The translations under genes were made by a program, and so were the position numbers. The notes under the pieces are model-generated. The model saw nothing but the letters and a program-made list of their open reading frames with translations, was not told where the DNA came from and did no database searches. A stretch of 17,026 nt of DNA from Flavobacterium psychrophilum (GTDB lineage: Bacteria; Bacteroidota; Bacteroidia; Flavobacteriales; Flavobacteriaceae). The stretch covers positions 1 through 17,026 of the forward strand of contig CAMBHH010000063.1 in assembly GCA_945866505.1 (NCBI GenBank), given 5' to 3'. Of this stretch, positions 7,651 to 16,747 are shown piece by piece (position 1 is the first letter of the stretch; every line of letters begins with the position of its first letter).

Positions 7651-9213
7651 TTAGAAACCATCAATTTGTTTTAAATTTGGATTTACCACTAAATCGGATG
7701 TTGGAATCGGAAACAAATTGTATTTAGGATCCACTGCTGTACCGGCTTTCACACCACCTTTCCAAGCCCATAAATAAGTGGCTGTTGTTAGTTTATTGTA
7801 GCGAACCAAATCTGTTCTACGATGGGTTTCCCAATACAATTCTCTAGCTCTTTCGTCTAAAATAAAATCAAGTGTAAGAGCAGCTGCAGAAATATTGCCA
7901 TTGGTGCTTGCAGGGTCATTTGCGTAAGCACGACCTCGTATTTTATTGATGTAAATGAGTGCCGTAGCATTGCTACCTCCAGTTCCTCCTCTTAAAACAG
8001 ATTCAGCATAGGTCAAATAAATTTCAGCTAGACGAAATACGGGAAAATCAATATCGGATAAGTTGCCAAAAGTATTGTTCTGGGTAATCGGAGTTCCATC
8101 ACGATTTACGTTTCTGTATTTATAAGCCGAATATCCATCTGTACTTGTGGCCACTTTATTTACTTCTAAACTTTGTCCAGTAGTATAAAATAAAGCACGT
8201 TTATCAATAGTGGGAGTTACTGATGGAAAAAGCGCTGGGATTTGCTGAGTAAATCTAAATGAACTCCAACTTCCTGACATGCCATTTAACGAGGCAGGAA
8301 CTCCTGCTGGACCTAAAGCCAGGAAATTTGTGCTGCTCCAGGTTTTATTGGTATTGTCATACTTAATGGTAAAAATAAATTCATTGGTATTCAAATAGTT
8401 ATCTCCCAGCATTAACCAAGCATAATTAGATTCTAATGTATATGCTGAATTAATTATTTTATTGCAATACGTGATAGCGTCAGTATACCGATCTTCGCCA
8501 GTATATATTTTGGCATTCAAATACATTCTAGATAGTAATGCCCAAGTAGCCGCTTTATCTGGTCTTCCTAATTGATTGGTTTTAGGATCTGCTAATAAAG
8601 GGTCAATTTCTTTTAGCTCCGCTTCAATATATTTAAACAAATCGGCACGCTTAATTTGGGTTGGATAGGATTTTGCCAAGGTTTTTTCGGTTGGAAATGG
8701 AGGATTTCCGTAACAGTCCATCAAAATCCAAAAGCAATACGCTCTTAAAAATCGGGCTTCGGCTCGGAATTTTTTAATTTCGGTAGCATCAGCTCCGGAG
8801 AATCCTCTTTTGGAAAGTAACTCTTCTGATGATTGATTGATAAAATCGTTACATAATGTTATCATCGTAAGTGTTGCAGTGTACACATTTGCAATAGCGG
8901 GTGAATCAGCACTCCAAGCCAGTTCGTGATAAATACCATCTCCACCATCATTCCAAGTGCTCACGGCCATATCAGTAGAATATTCTTGCATACTCCAGTA
9001 GAATCTTAAAAATGTACTGTACGCCATTCTTGAATAAGCACCAGCCAAACTTTGTTTGTAAGCATCAACACTTGTAAAATGAATATCCTCTGTATTTGCA
9101 TTTAAAGGGAGTTTCTCCAAATCATCCGTACAAGAGTGCAGACTAAAAGTAATGACTAAAAGTAACGTTCCTAAAAGAAGCCAAATACTATTAAATTTTT
9201 TCGAACTTTTCAT
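7651..9213 (-). CDS. SusD/RagB-family glycan-binding outer-membrane lipoprotein
   Basis: A 520-residue SusD homologue, the surface lid that binds oligosaccharide above its SusC channel. The signal peptide ends SLHSC, lipidated C28, followed by TDDLEK, which resembles the acidic lipoprotein export signal of Flavobacterium surface lipoproteins. The N-terminal SusD-like helical region covers about residues 45-230, with FRAEARFLRAYCFWILMD typical of the first TPR-like helices. The C-terminal RagB/SusD region (about 285-520) contains FPVFRLAEIYLTYAE, ARELYWETHRRTDLVRY and the usual ending LFPIPTSDL-VVNPNLKQIDGF. Length is normal for the family. It starts 18 bp after the susC-like stop and must be cotranscribed with it. 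Ligand specificity cannot be read from sequence; galactan is inferred from the neighbouring GH53 genes. Confidence 0.96.
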   Translation of the reverse strand: MKSSKKFNSIWLLLGTLLLVITFSLHSCTDDLEKLPLNANTEDIHFTSVDAYKQSLAGAYSRMAYSTFLRFYWSMQEYSTDMAVSTWNDGGDGIYHELAWSADSPAIANVYTATLTMITLCNDFINQSSEELLSKRGFSGADATEIKKFRAEARFLRAYCFWILMDCYGNPPFPTEKTLAKSYPTQIKRADLFKYIEAELKEIDPLLADPKTNQLGRPDKAATWALLSRMYLNAKIYTGEDRYTDAITYCNKIINSAYTLESNYAWLMLGDNYLNTNEFIFTIKYDNTNKTWSSTNFLALGPAGVPASLNGMSGSWSSFRFTQQIPALFPSVTPTIDKRALFYTTGQSLEVNKVATSTDGYSAYKYRNVNRDGTPITQNNTFGNLSDIDFPVFRLAEIYLTYAESVLRGGTGGSNATALIYINKIRGRAYANDPASTNGNISAAALTLDFILDERARELYWETHRRTDLVRYNKLTTATYLWAWKGGVKAGTAVDPKYNLFPIPTSDLVVNPNLKQIDGF

Positions 9214-9231
9214 ATTTTTTTAGTTATTTAG

Positions 9232-12183
9232 TTAAAAATTAAGGTTTAATCCCATTGAAAAAATTCGGGGGACTGGATAAGAATTTTCTGAGCCGAAATT
9301 AGCTTCAGGATCAAGGCCTGAATAATTTGTAATTATAAAAACATTCTGTACTGAAAAATTAACGTTCAGTCCTACTTTAGAATTAGCCAATACTTTACCA
9401 AAATCGTAACCAATGCTTATATTGTCCATTTTTAGGAAGGAAGCATTTTGTAAATAGAAATCACTGTACCCTTGTGCTGGATCATTACGACTAAAAAGAG
9501 TGTCATAATACAAAGTGCTAAGGTTTTGTGAAGTCTGCCATTCCGTAATTGAAATGGTATTGTCATAGGGATGAAAAAACAGATAATGGTCTAAATTAGC
9601 GTGAAATGCAGTGCTTAAATTCCATTTTTTGTATTGGAAATTAGTGCTGAAACCCATAAGATATCTTGGGGCTGTCGATTTATCCGAAATATATCTATCA
9701 CTAGCATTTAGCAATCCGTCATTATTTATGTCGAGCATTTGACCCTCGATAGGCATACCGTTTACACCATACACCTGATGATACAAATAAAAGGTGTTTC
9801 GTGGATAACCAACAGTATTGACTAGTGTAGCATTACTAAACAACCCGATTCCTTCATCGGAAACATCGTTCAAGTGTGTAATTTTATTTTCATTGTAAGT
9901 GAAATTAAAATTTAAGTCCCAGTTCATATTGTCGGTTTGTATCGGAATTGCTTTCAGAGCAAATTCCACTCCCCTATTTTCCATTGTACCAATGTTGAGC
10001 AGCAATTCACTGCCTTGATTAAAACCTAAAGGAACTCGCGTATTATTTAATAAATCTTTTGTCTCTTTTAGATATACATCGACACTTGCTGTAACCCTGT
10101 TTTTCAAAAATCCAAAATCCAGTCCAATATTCGAAGAGGCAGTCTCTTCCCATTTAAGATTTAGATTATAAGCACCTGGATTAACGGTTAAATAACTAGT
10201 ATTTCCAAAAGTATACTGTTCGTCTGTATTACCAGAAAAATAACTAGGTCTGTAATAATAATTTGCAATACCGTCCTGCTGCCCAGTAACACCATAACCC
10301 AATCTTAATTTCAAAGTAGAAAACAGCTTGGTGTTTTTAAGAAATCCTTCCTCTTTTATTTTCCAGGCAAAAGCTGCGGACGGAAACAAACCCCATCTGT
10401 TTTCTTCTGAAAATCGGGATGAACCATCTTGACGCAAAGACGCGGTGAGTAAATATTTTTCGTTGAAGACATAATTAAGTCTGCCATAAAAAGAAATGAT
10501 AGAATGACTTGGCTTGTCAAACGGAAAAACAGGGTCACTATTGGGTTGTTTAACACCATCAGGCCTGAAGGTTGGATAAGAATAGTTGGTTGTCAAGAAA
10601 TCATTATAGGAATATCCAGCAGTAATGTCAAATCTGCTTTTTAAAGAAGTAATTTCTTTACTGTAAAACAAATAAGATTCTAGCAAGGTATTCTGCACTT
10701 CAGTTGAAGGATCAGCATAATAAATATAACCCTCTGATAGGTTTGCGGGAAAATAGTTGGCAGAAGCAGAGCTCAAGTACTTGCCTTTAGAAAGATCATA
10801 ACCTGCATTGATATTAAGGTGTAAGTCTGGTAAAAAATGCATCGAATAATCCAATTGCAAATTTCCTACGCTTCTAATATTCTCGTTTTTGCTTTCTACC
10901 TGCTCCAGCATACTTACTGGATTAATTATTGCTAAGGCGGGATTTGAAGCGAACTGCGTATATTGAAAATACCCTCCATAAGTTTGGTCTTCAACACGAA
11001 CAGGTTGTGAAGGATCGAATGCTCGTGCATTCCAAAGAGCACCTTCATTGGCAATGTGTTCCTTTTCAAACGAACCCTTTAAATTTAAATTTACTTTCAA
11101 ATGGTTGTCCAAAAATTTTGGACTTAAATTAAGCAAAGCTGTGAATCTTTCATAATTACCCGTTCTTAAAACTCCATCTTGATTAAGATAACCCACGGAA
11201 ACTCGGTATGGCAATGATTTTATAGCGCCACTCATACTCAAATTGTTTTCTGATGCCAATGCCACTTGATAAATTTCATCTTGCCAATTTGTGTTGGCTG
11301 CACCTGGTGGGGTTTTTGGTGGGGTTTCATTAGTTACTAATGTATTCACAAGACTCCTGTAGTCGTCAGCAGTCAACACTGGAGCTTGTTCAATAATACT
11401 TGTAACTCTTGTTGATGATGAAAAATCAACTTGTGTTTCTTTTAAACTCCCTTTTTTGGTGGTGATAATAATAACACCATTAGATGCTCTGGACCCATAG
11501 ATAGCTGCTGCTGATGCATCTTTCAAAATGGTAAAACTTTCTATATCATTTGGATTCAACTGGCTAAGCATACCTGCTCCACCATTCCAACCTTCAAGAG
11601 GGACACCATCAACAACATATAAAGGATCGTTACTGGCGTTTAATGAAGATCCGCCGCGGATTATAATGGAGCTCCCTGCACCAGGTTTGCCACTTCTGGG
11701 TGTGATTTGAACACCGGGAACTTTATTAGCAATTAATCCTTCCACATTGGTAACTGGTGCTTTATGAAAATCCTTTGAATTTACTTGCGCCACTGAACCC
11801 GTTAGATCCTTCTTCTTGGTGGAACCATATCCAATAACTACAACCTCATTTAGCGTTTTAGCAGTTTCTTGAAGGGATACATTCAAAATACTTCCTGTAA
11901 TTTTTTTTCCGACCGTTGCATACCCTAAAAATGAAAATGTCGCAATATCGCCGATATCTGCTTTTATTTGGTACTTCCCATTCACATCTGAAATAACAGA
12001 ATTAGTACTGTTTTTTAAGGTTACTGTAACCCCCGGGATAGTTGTCTTGGTGGCTTCATCGATGATGGTTCCTTTTACATCTACTTTCTGTCCAAAAAAC
12101 AGCAATGGCATCAAGAAAATAATCAATGAACTAGAGAGCTTTTGTATTAAAAAATTTCTTTTTCGCTTTAGTTTTGTATTCAT
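9232..12183 (-). CDS. SusC/RagA-family TonB-dependent oligosaccharide importer
   Basis: A 983-residue outer-membrane TonB-dependent transporter of the SusC/RagA family. Order: Sec signal peptide (1-31, ending FFGQ); carboxypeptidase-regulatory-like domain (about 33-108, with PGVTVTLKN and DVNGKYQI); TonB-box-like TLNEVVVIGYG (110-120); plug domain with the SusC signature VVDGVPLEGW, NDIESFTILKDASAAAIYG and SRASNGVIIITTKKG (about 190-245); then a beta-barrel to the C-terminus, ending in aromatic GLNLNF as outer-membrane insertion requires. Length is typical. With the SusD homologue it should import galacto-oligosaccharides into the periplasm using TonB/ExbBD energy. It is the first gene of the operon, and the 321-bp gap upstream carries the candidate promoter and direct-repeat operator. 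No break or missing section was found. Confidence 0.97.
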   Translation of the reverse strand: MNTKLKRKRNFLIQKLSSSLIIFLMPLLFFGQKVDVKGTIIDEATKTTIPGVTVTLKNSTNSVISDVNGKYQIKADIGDIATFSFLGYATVGKKITGSILNVSLQETAKTLNEVVVIGYGSTKKKDLTGSVAQVNSKDFHKAPVTNVEGLIANKVPGVQITPRSGKPGAGSSIIIRGGSSLNASNDPLYVVDGVPLEGWNGGAGMLSQLNPNDIESFTILKDASAAAIYGSRASNGVIIITTKKGSLKETQVDFSSSTRVTSIIEQAPVLTADDYRSLVNTLVTNETPPKTPPGAANTNWQDEIYQVALASENNLSMSGAIKSLPYRVSVGYLNQDGVLRTGNYERFTALLNLSPKFLDNHLKVNLNLKGSFEKEHIANEGALWNARAFDPSQPVRVEDQTYGGYFQYTQFASNPALAIINPVSMLEQVESKNENIRSVGNLQLDYSMHFLPDLHLNINAGYDLSKGKYLSSASANYFPANLSEGYIYYADPSTEVQNTLLESYLFYSKEITSLKSRFDITAGYSYNDFLTTNYSYPTFRPDGVKQPNSDPVFPFDKPSHSIISFYGRLNYVFNEKYLLTASLRQDGSSRFSEENRWGLFPSAAFAWKIKEEGFLKNTKLFSTLKLRLGYGVTGQQDGIANYYYRPSYFSGNTDEQYTFGNTSYLTVNPGAYNLNLKWEETASSNIGLDFGFLKNRVTASVDVYLKETKDLLNNTRVPLGFNQGSELLLNIGTMENRGVEFALKAIPIQTDNMNWDLNFNFTYNENKITHLNDVSDEGIGLFSNATLVNTVGYPRNTFYLYHQVYGVNGMPIEGQMLDINNDGLLNASDRYISDKSTAPRYLMGFSTNFQYKKWNLSTAFHANLDHYLFFHPYDNTISITEWQTSQNLSTLYYDTLFSRNDPAQGYSDFYLQNASFLKMDNISIGYDFGKVLANSKVGLNVNFSVQNVFIITNYSGLDPEANFGSENSYPVPRIFSMGLNLNF

Positions 12184-12303
12184 ATTTGGTTTTGATTGTA
12201 ATAGTTTGATTTATTAATTTGGCTTTAAAATGGGTTACATTTGATTGGTTTGTTCATATTTTAATTTTAATTTAATTGTTGGTCAGTATAGTTTATTTTT
12301 AAT

Positions 12304-12334
12304 TTTTTTTAAATCCAAGCATTGGATAAAAAAA
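12304..12334 (-). repeat. Hairpin in the predicted susC 5' leader
   Basis: ATCCAA (12313-12318) and TTGGAT (12322-12327) form a perfect 6-bp stem around a 3-base loop. Flanking T and A runs add up to seven more A-T pairs if a 2-base bulge is allowed. On the minus-strand transcript an A-run follows rather than a U-run, so it is not an intrinsic terminator. It would lie about 120-150 nt before the susC start codon. Confidence 0.5.
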
Positions 12335-12349
12335 GCTTTATCTTAAATG

Positions 12350-12378
12350 TAAAATTATACTTGGTGTCATAAACGAAA
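12350..12378 (-). promoter_or_regulatory. Candidate Bacteroidota-type promoter for the susC operon
   Basis: TAATTTTA (minus strand, 12357-12350) matches the Bacteroidota -7 consensus TAnnTTTG in all but the last base. TTTC at 12378-12375 is a one-mismatch -33 element (consensus TTTG) with 17 bases between, slightly short of the usual 19-21. Transcription would start near 12343, giving a leader of about 160 nt. The upstream boundary abuts the direct repeats, a suitable place for an activator. Confidence 0.38.
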
Positions 12379-12420
12379 GGGGCACGAAATCGTTTTTTTA
12401 GGGGTACGAATCGTTTTTAT
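12379..12420 (-). promoter_or_regulatory. Two direct repeats, candidate HTCS operator
   Basis: Plus-strand GGGGCACGAAATCGTTTTT (from 12379) and GGGGTACGAATCGTTTTT (from 12401) are near-identical copies in the same orientation, spaced 22 bp start to start, about two helical turns. Each copy also contains a small dyad (ACGA with TCGT). AraC-type output domains of HTCS proteins commonly bind paired direct repeats just upstream of a susC promoter, and the HTCS gene is adjacent. No further copy was found in the other gaps of this window. Confidence 0.6.
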
Positions 12421-12504
12421 TGCAGAATAATAGGCGTAAAACCTTGGAAGCAGTATGAAGAAGAGTATTATGATTCGATTATCTAAAAATCAAAAAAGAT
12501 GATT

Positions 12505-15500
12505 TTATTTTCCATTCAAATAAAAAGTAGGAGGATTGCCAAAACGTTCCTTGAAGAGCTTACTAAAATATTTTCGATCAGAATAACCTACTTGATAGCA
12601 AACTTCGTTTATAGAAAATTGTTTTGTTATAAGAAGCTGTTTAGCTTTTTTCAATCTGTAATCCCTCATATATTCCACAAGGGATAAGCCAGTTATTGTT
12701 TTTAGTTTTTTATAAAGTACGGAGTGACTCATTCCTAGTTCTTGGGCAACAAGATTGGCAGCAAGATTATCCGAATCTATATTTTTTTCAATAAACAGCC
12801 CCAAGTTTTCAAGAAATTCCTGGTCTTTTTTGTTTTTTATAAATTCAACAATATCGGTTGCGTCTCTTGAATGAAATTTTTCGTGTAATAAAGTTCTGTT
12901 TTTGAGTATGTTTTTTATTCTGGCTCGAAGAAGCGACTCGTTAAAAGGCTTGGTGATATAATCGTCAGCACCTGTTTCAAAACCTTCTATTTGATGCATA
13001 AATGAAGCTCGAGCTGTTAACAGAATCACTGGAATATGGCTTGTATTTACATTGGATTTCAAGTTATGGGTAAGTTCTATGCCGTCCATTATTGGCATCA
13101 TCAAATCGCTTATTATAAGATCAGGCACTTTTTCTAATGCTACTTCTAGACCTTCTTTGCCATTGAATGCTTTTAAAATCGTAAACTCGTTCGACAAAAG
13201 TTCTTCTACATAGTTGGAAATATCTATATTGTCTTCAACAATCAATACTATTTGTTCCTTAATAGCGGCGCTGATTACAGGTGTATCTAGATTGCCTCGT
13301 TTGGTAGAAAAATAATTTCCAATCACTTCATCATCGGTTTCACTTAAATCAATTTCAGTTTTATTAAAAAAAGAATTCCCTTTTTTTAAAATAATGGTAA
13401 ACGTGCTGCCGGCACCTTTTTTACTTTTTACGGTAATTTCTCCTTGATGTAATTTTATAATTTCATTTGAAATGGTTAGTCCTAATCCAAAACCAGCTCC
13501 ATTTTCATTATTGGAATCGTGGGCTTGATAAAAGCGATTGAATATTTTAGAGAGATGTTTTTTTGAAATTCCAATTCCTTCGTCGACCAATTCAAATTGT
13601 ACTTCGGTGTTTGTTTCGATAATGGAAAGTTTAATGGAACCGCCTGCTTTTGTAAATTTCAATGCATTAGAAAATAGGTTGTAAAGTACCTTTTCCATCT
13701 GGTTTTTGTCAAACCATAATTCGATATTCGGGCTAGAGCATTCAAATTCAAACTTAACATCCTTTTGATAAGCAAATTCTTTGAAGGAAAGGTATATTTC
13801 CTTGCTAAAGGCAACCCAATCCGCTTTAACAACCTTTAACTTGATTTGTTGTTGCTCTAACTTTTTGAAATCCAAGAGTTCATTAACGAGATTTAGTAAA
13901 TACTCGCCATTTTTTTTTATAGTGCCAAAAGGATTTTGCGGTTGATTTACTGAAAGTTCGTTATTTTTCAATAATTTATTTATGGAACTCAAAATGAGCG
14001 TTACAGGAGTTCTTATTTCGTGAGAAATATTTGTAAAAAAATCTTGTTTCAAATTATAAAGTTCTAAGTCTTTTTCGTGTGAAAATTTCTCGAATCGCAA
14101 ATCTGCTTTCATATTTTCCCACGAAATAATGTATTTCATCAAAACATAGAAAAGTAATATTCCAAAAAAGGCATAGAGTAAAAAAGCCCACCATTCTGTC
14201 CAGAAAGGTTTTAGTATTGTAATATTTAATGAACTATATTGATTCGCCCAGTCACTTCCCAACTGTCTGCTCCTCACTTTAAAAACATAGTCGCCGGGTG
14301 AAAGATTAGTATAAGTTGCAGAACCCTCTTTTCCTATTGATCTCCAATTTTTATCAAAATTTTCCATTTTTATCTGGTATTCACAACTGGTCGAAGATGG
14401 AAACAACATTGCAGCAAATTCAAAAGTAATTACATCTTGGTCATGTTTTAAAGTAATATCTTTCGAAAAAGTAATGTCTTTTTTCAATATCTCGTCTTCA
14501 CCTGTGGGAACTTCTTTATTGAAAAGTTTAAAACTTGTAAATTTAACTTCGGGAGTTATATTTTGAACTTTAATGGTTTGAGGATTAAACTTGATAACCC
14601 CTTTCGAACATCCAAAATAAAGCAATCCTTTTGCGTCCTTGAAGCCTGAGTTTATATGATAGTCTTCGTTCAGATTAGAAAAGTTTTTAAAGGTTTTGGT
14701 GGAATAATCATAATTAAAAATGCCCTGCTTGGTGCTAAACCAAATCAATCCCTTATTATCTTCCACAATTGCCATCACGGTTTGATAACGAACATTCTTA
14801 AAGGCATCAAAGCGATTTATTTTTTGAGTTTTGGTATCCAACATATTGATTCCTTCGCCCGCAGTTCCCATCCAAATATTTCCTTTCGAGTCTTTTAAAA
14901 TACTATAAAGATAATCGCTACTAATTGAATTTGGATTGCCTTCTACGCTTTTAAAAACTTTAAATCGATTGCTTTTGGTATCGAAAAGATTTAATCCACC
15001 ACCAAAAGTCGCCAGCCAAATTAAAGAGCCGTCTTTTTGAAGAGATAATACATTGCTACTACTGATGGCGTTTTTATCTCCTGTTTTTTCCTGAAAACTT
15101 TTAAATTCATTTGTTTTTACGTCAAAATAATTTAGACCTCCGCCCCAAGTCGCTATCCAAAAATTGTTTTTCTCGTCTTCGACAATATAACGAACATCAT
15201 TAAAACTCAAAGATTTTGAATCTCCTAAATTCTGTTTAAATTGTTTAATACTCCCCGTATCGTAATTGAAATTAACCAATCCATTGACAAAAGTACCTAG
15301 CCAAAGTGTCCCATCCTTAGCTTCATAAATATATTGAATGTAATCGTCGCCAATTGAATTTTTGTTTGTGCTATTATATAGTCTTGTAGTATTGGTCTTT
15401 TCTGAAAAAACTGTCAATCCTTTTCCGTCTAATCCCATAAAAAATGCCTCATTGTTTTTATAGACCGACAATACCGAAACAGGAGATTCTCCCTTACTTG

Positions 15501-16569
15501 TACTTGGTATAAAATTAAAATCTTTGTTAAGACCTAACATATCAACACCATTCCAAGCTGTTCCTGCCCAAATGTTGAAATTTTCGTCTTCCATAAGCGC
15601 ATAAATAGCATTACTGGAAATTGAGGATTCTGACCGAAAATCATTCGTGTAATTATAAACTACTGGATTTAAACTGTTTATATTGTCTACTTTAAAAAGT
15701 CCTACACCATCAGTCCCTATCCAAATTGAGCCATTTTGAGCTTTTTTAATGCAGCGCACTATATTGATTGTCTTCTTTATTCCAAATGATTTTTTTTGAA
15801 AACTCAAAGTATTCACATTAAATGTCAGTATTCCTTTTCCGCTGGTTCCTATCAGAATTTCATTCTTGTTTATTCCACATAACGAATGAATATAATCGGG
15901 CGAAATTGCACTTGACGACTTTATTCGGTAAAACTTCCCTGTTGCAGTCTCAAATTTGTTCAAACCTCCTCCAAAAGTACCAACCCAAAGGTCTTTATTA
16001 CTATCTTGGTAAATACTCCTGACATCATTGTGACTAATGGAATAGTTATTTTTGCTGTCGAACTGATACGTTTTAAAAGTTTGTTCTTTTTCGTTAAAAA
16101 AGGAAAATCCATTTTTGGTTCCCACCCAAATAACACCTTTAGAATCCTCAAAAATAGTGTTCAGTTCATTTGAAGGAATCGAGGAATTATCGTTCGAAAT
16201 ATTTTTATAGGCTTTAAATTTATCGTTCGAAGGATTGTATAAGTTTAATCCACCTCCGAAAGTACCAATCCAAATCTTGCCTTTACGATCTATTAATAAA
16301 TCCGAAATATCATTAGAACTTAAAGCACTATTTTGCTTATTGTATATTTTTATTTTATTGCCATCAAAACGATTTAATCCGTTTTCGGTACCAATCCAAA
16401 CAAAACCATTTTTCTCCTTTACAATGCTACTTACTCTATCATTAGACAATCCATTGGTTTGATTTATTTTATTAAATATAACTTGAGACTGGCTAAAACA
16501 AGGTGAAAAAACCGACTGTAATAAAAGAAAAAATAAGTTAAAATAAGACTTTATTTGTTTTGTTTTCAA
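12505..16569 (-). CDS. Hybrid two-component system sensor kinase/response regulator (HTCS)
   Basis: A 1354-residue one-protein two-component regulator. Domains: signal peptide (1-26); 14 periplasmic propeller repeats of the W-x-G-T type (from WIGTENG near 58 to YFGCSKG near 651), enough for two seven-bladed propellers; Y_Y_Y domain (about 715-790); one membrane helix (about 794-814); HisKA with phosphorylated H850 in NISHEIRTP; ATPase with N-box N964/N968, DEGIG (996-1000) and GFGLGL (1026-1031); receiver with E1112/D1113, phospho-acceptor D1155, T1185 and K1207; AraC-type DNA-binding domain (about 1255-1354). All catalytic residues are intact. It should sense a galactan oligosaccharide in the periplasm and activate the susC operon (inference from family and position). 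The start is TTG at 16569: no in-frame ATG exists between the upstream stop at 16636-16638 and this point, and TTG gives a good signal peptide. The gene upstream ends in a terminator, so it needs its own promoter in 16570-16690. Confidence 0.96.
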   Translation of the reverse strand: MKTKQIKSYFNLFFLLLQSVFSPCFSQSQVIFNKINQTNGLSNDRVSSIVKEKNGFVWIGTENGLNRFDGNKIKIYNKQNSALSSNDISDLLIDRKGKIWIGTFGGGLNLYNPSNDKFKAYKNISNDNSSIPSNELNTIFEDSKGVIWVGTKNGFSFFNEKEQTFKTYQFDSKNNYSISHNDVRSIYQDSNKDLWVGTFGGGLNKFETATGKFYRIKSSSAISPDYIHSLCGINKNEILIGTSGKGILTFNVNTLSFQKKSFGIKKTINIVRCIKKAQNGSIWIGTDGVGLFKVDNINSLNPVVYNYTNDFRSESSISSNAIYALMEDENFNIWAGTAWNGVDMLGLNKDFNFIPSTSKGESPVSVLSVYKNNEAFFMGLDGKGLTVFSEKTNTTRLYNSTNKNSIGDDYIQYIYEAKDGTLWLGTFVNGLVNFNYDTGSIKQFKQNLGDSKSLSFNDVRYIVEDEKNNFWIATWGGGLNYFDVKTNEFKSFQEKTGDKNAISSSNVLSLQKDGSLIWLATFGGGLNLFDTKSNRFKVFKSVEGNPNSISSDYLYSILKDSKGNIWMGTAGEGINMLDTKTQKINRFDAFKNVRYQTVMAIVEDNKGLIWFSTKQGIFNYDYSTKTFKNFSNLNEDYHINSGFKDAKGLLYFGCSKGVIKFNPQTIKVQNITPEVKFTSFKLFNKEVPTGEDEILKKDITFSKDITLKHDQDVITFEFAAMLFPSSTSCEYQIKMENFDKNWRSIGKEGSATYTNLSPGDYVFKVRSRQLGSDWANQYSSLNITILKPFWTEWWAFLLYAFFGILLFYVLMKYIISWENMKADLRFEKFSHEKDLELYNLKQDFFTNISHEIRTPVTLILSSINKLLKNNELSVNQPQNPFGTIKKNGEYLLNLVNELLDFKKLEQQQIKLKVVKADWVAFSKEIYLSFKEFAYQKDVKFEFECSSPNIELWFDKNQMEKVLYNLFSNALKFTKAGGSIKLSIIETNTEVQFELVDEGIGISKKHLSKIFNRFYQAHDSNNENGAGFGLGLTISNEIIKLHQGEITVKSKKGAGSTFTIILKKGNSFFNKTEIDLSETDDEVIGNYFSTKRGNLDTPVISAAIKEQIVLIVEDNIDISNYVEELLSNEFTILKAFNGKEGLEVALEKVPDLIISDLMMPIMDGIELTHNLKSNVNTSHIPVILLTARASFMHQIEGFETGADDYITKPFNESLLRARIKNILKNRTLLHEKFHSRDATDIVEFIKNKKDQEFLENLGLFIEKNIDSDNLAANLVAQELGMSHSVLYKKLKTITGLSLVEYMRDYRLKKAKQLLITKQFSINEVCYQVGYSDRKYFSKLFKERFGNPPTFYLNGK

Positions 16570-16690
16570 AGTAAAATTTGAATTTATAGGATTTAATAAT
16601 ATTGAACTATTTAGCAGTAAAAATAAAGTATAATTTTAACAACAAATACATACAATTACAATTTATTTGGACGATTTTTATCAATATAAT

Positions 16691-16719
16691 AAAAAGACTG
16701 CCCTTTCGGACAGTCTTTT
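16691..16719 (-). terminator. Intrinsic terminator of the upstream T9SS cargo gene
   Basis: On the minus strand GACTGTCC and GGGCAGTC pair around a GAAA tetraloop, flanked by four A-U pairs and followed by TTTTT. One pair is a G-U wobble on this strand but a C-A mismatch on the other, which assigns the element to minus-strand transcription. It lies 28 bases after the stop at 16748. Confidence 0.88.
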
Positions 16720-16747
16720 ACTAACAAAAACAGTAATTATATCTTTT

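Larger units (their letters stand above)
12184..12504. other. 321-bp intergenic regulatory region between the HTCS gene and susC
   Basis: The only gap over 300 bp. From the HTCS side it holds a weak AU-rich stem just after the HTCS stop (AAAATCA and TGATTTT on the minus strand around 12486-12506, a poor terminator at best), about 70 bp with nothing recognised, the direct repeats at 12379-12420, a candidate promoter at 12350-12378, a hairpin at 12304-12334, and an AT-rich leader without a clear Shine-Dalgarno before susC. No coding frame is convincing here. Confidence 0.8.

Noticed and set aside
7617..7664. Longer start (ATG at 7664) for the SusE-like gene
   Set aside because: It overlaps the susD-like stop and puts 16 polar residues ahead of a clean lipoprotein signal; ATG at 7616 is the natural start.
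6450..12183. Starch-utilisation (sus) operon
   Set aside because: The SusC/D/E families are shared by many glycan loci; no amylase or alpha-glucosidase is present, and all visible enzymes are GH53 or GH2.
12499..12687. Plus-strand frame opposite the end of the HTCS gene
   Set aside because: Antisense to the conserved AraC-type DNA-binding domain; composition looks like a shadow.
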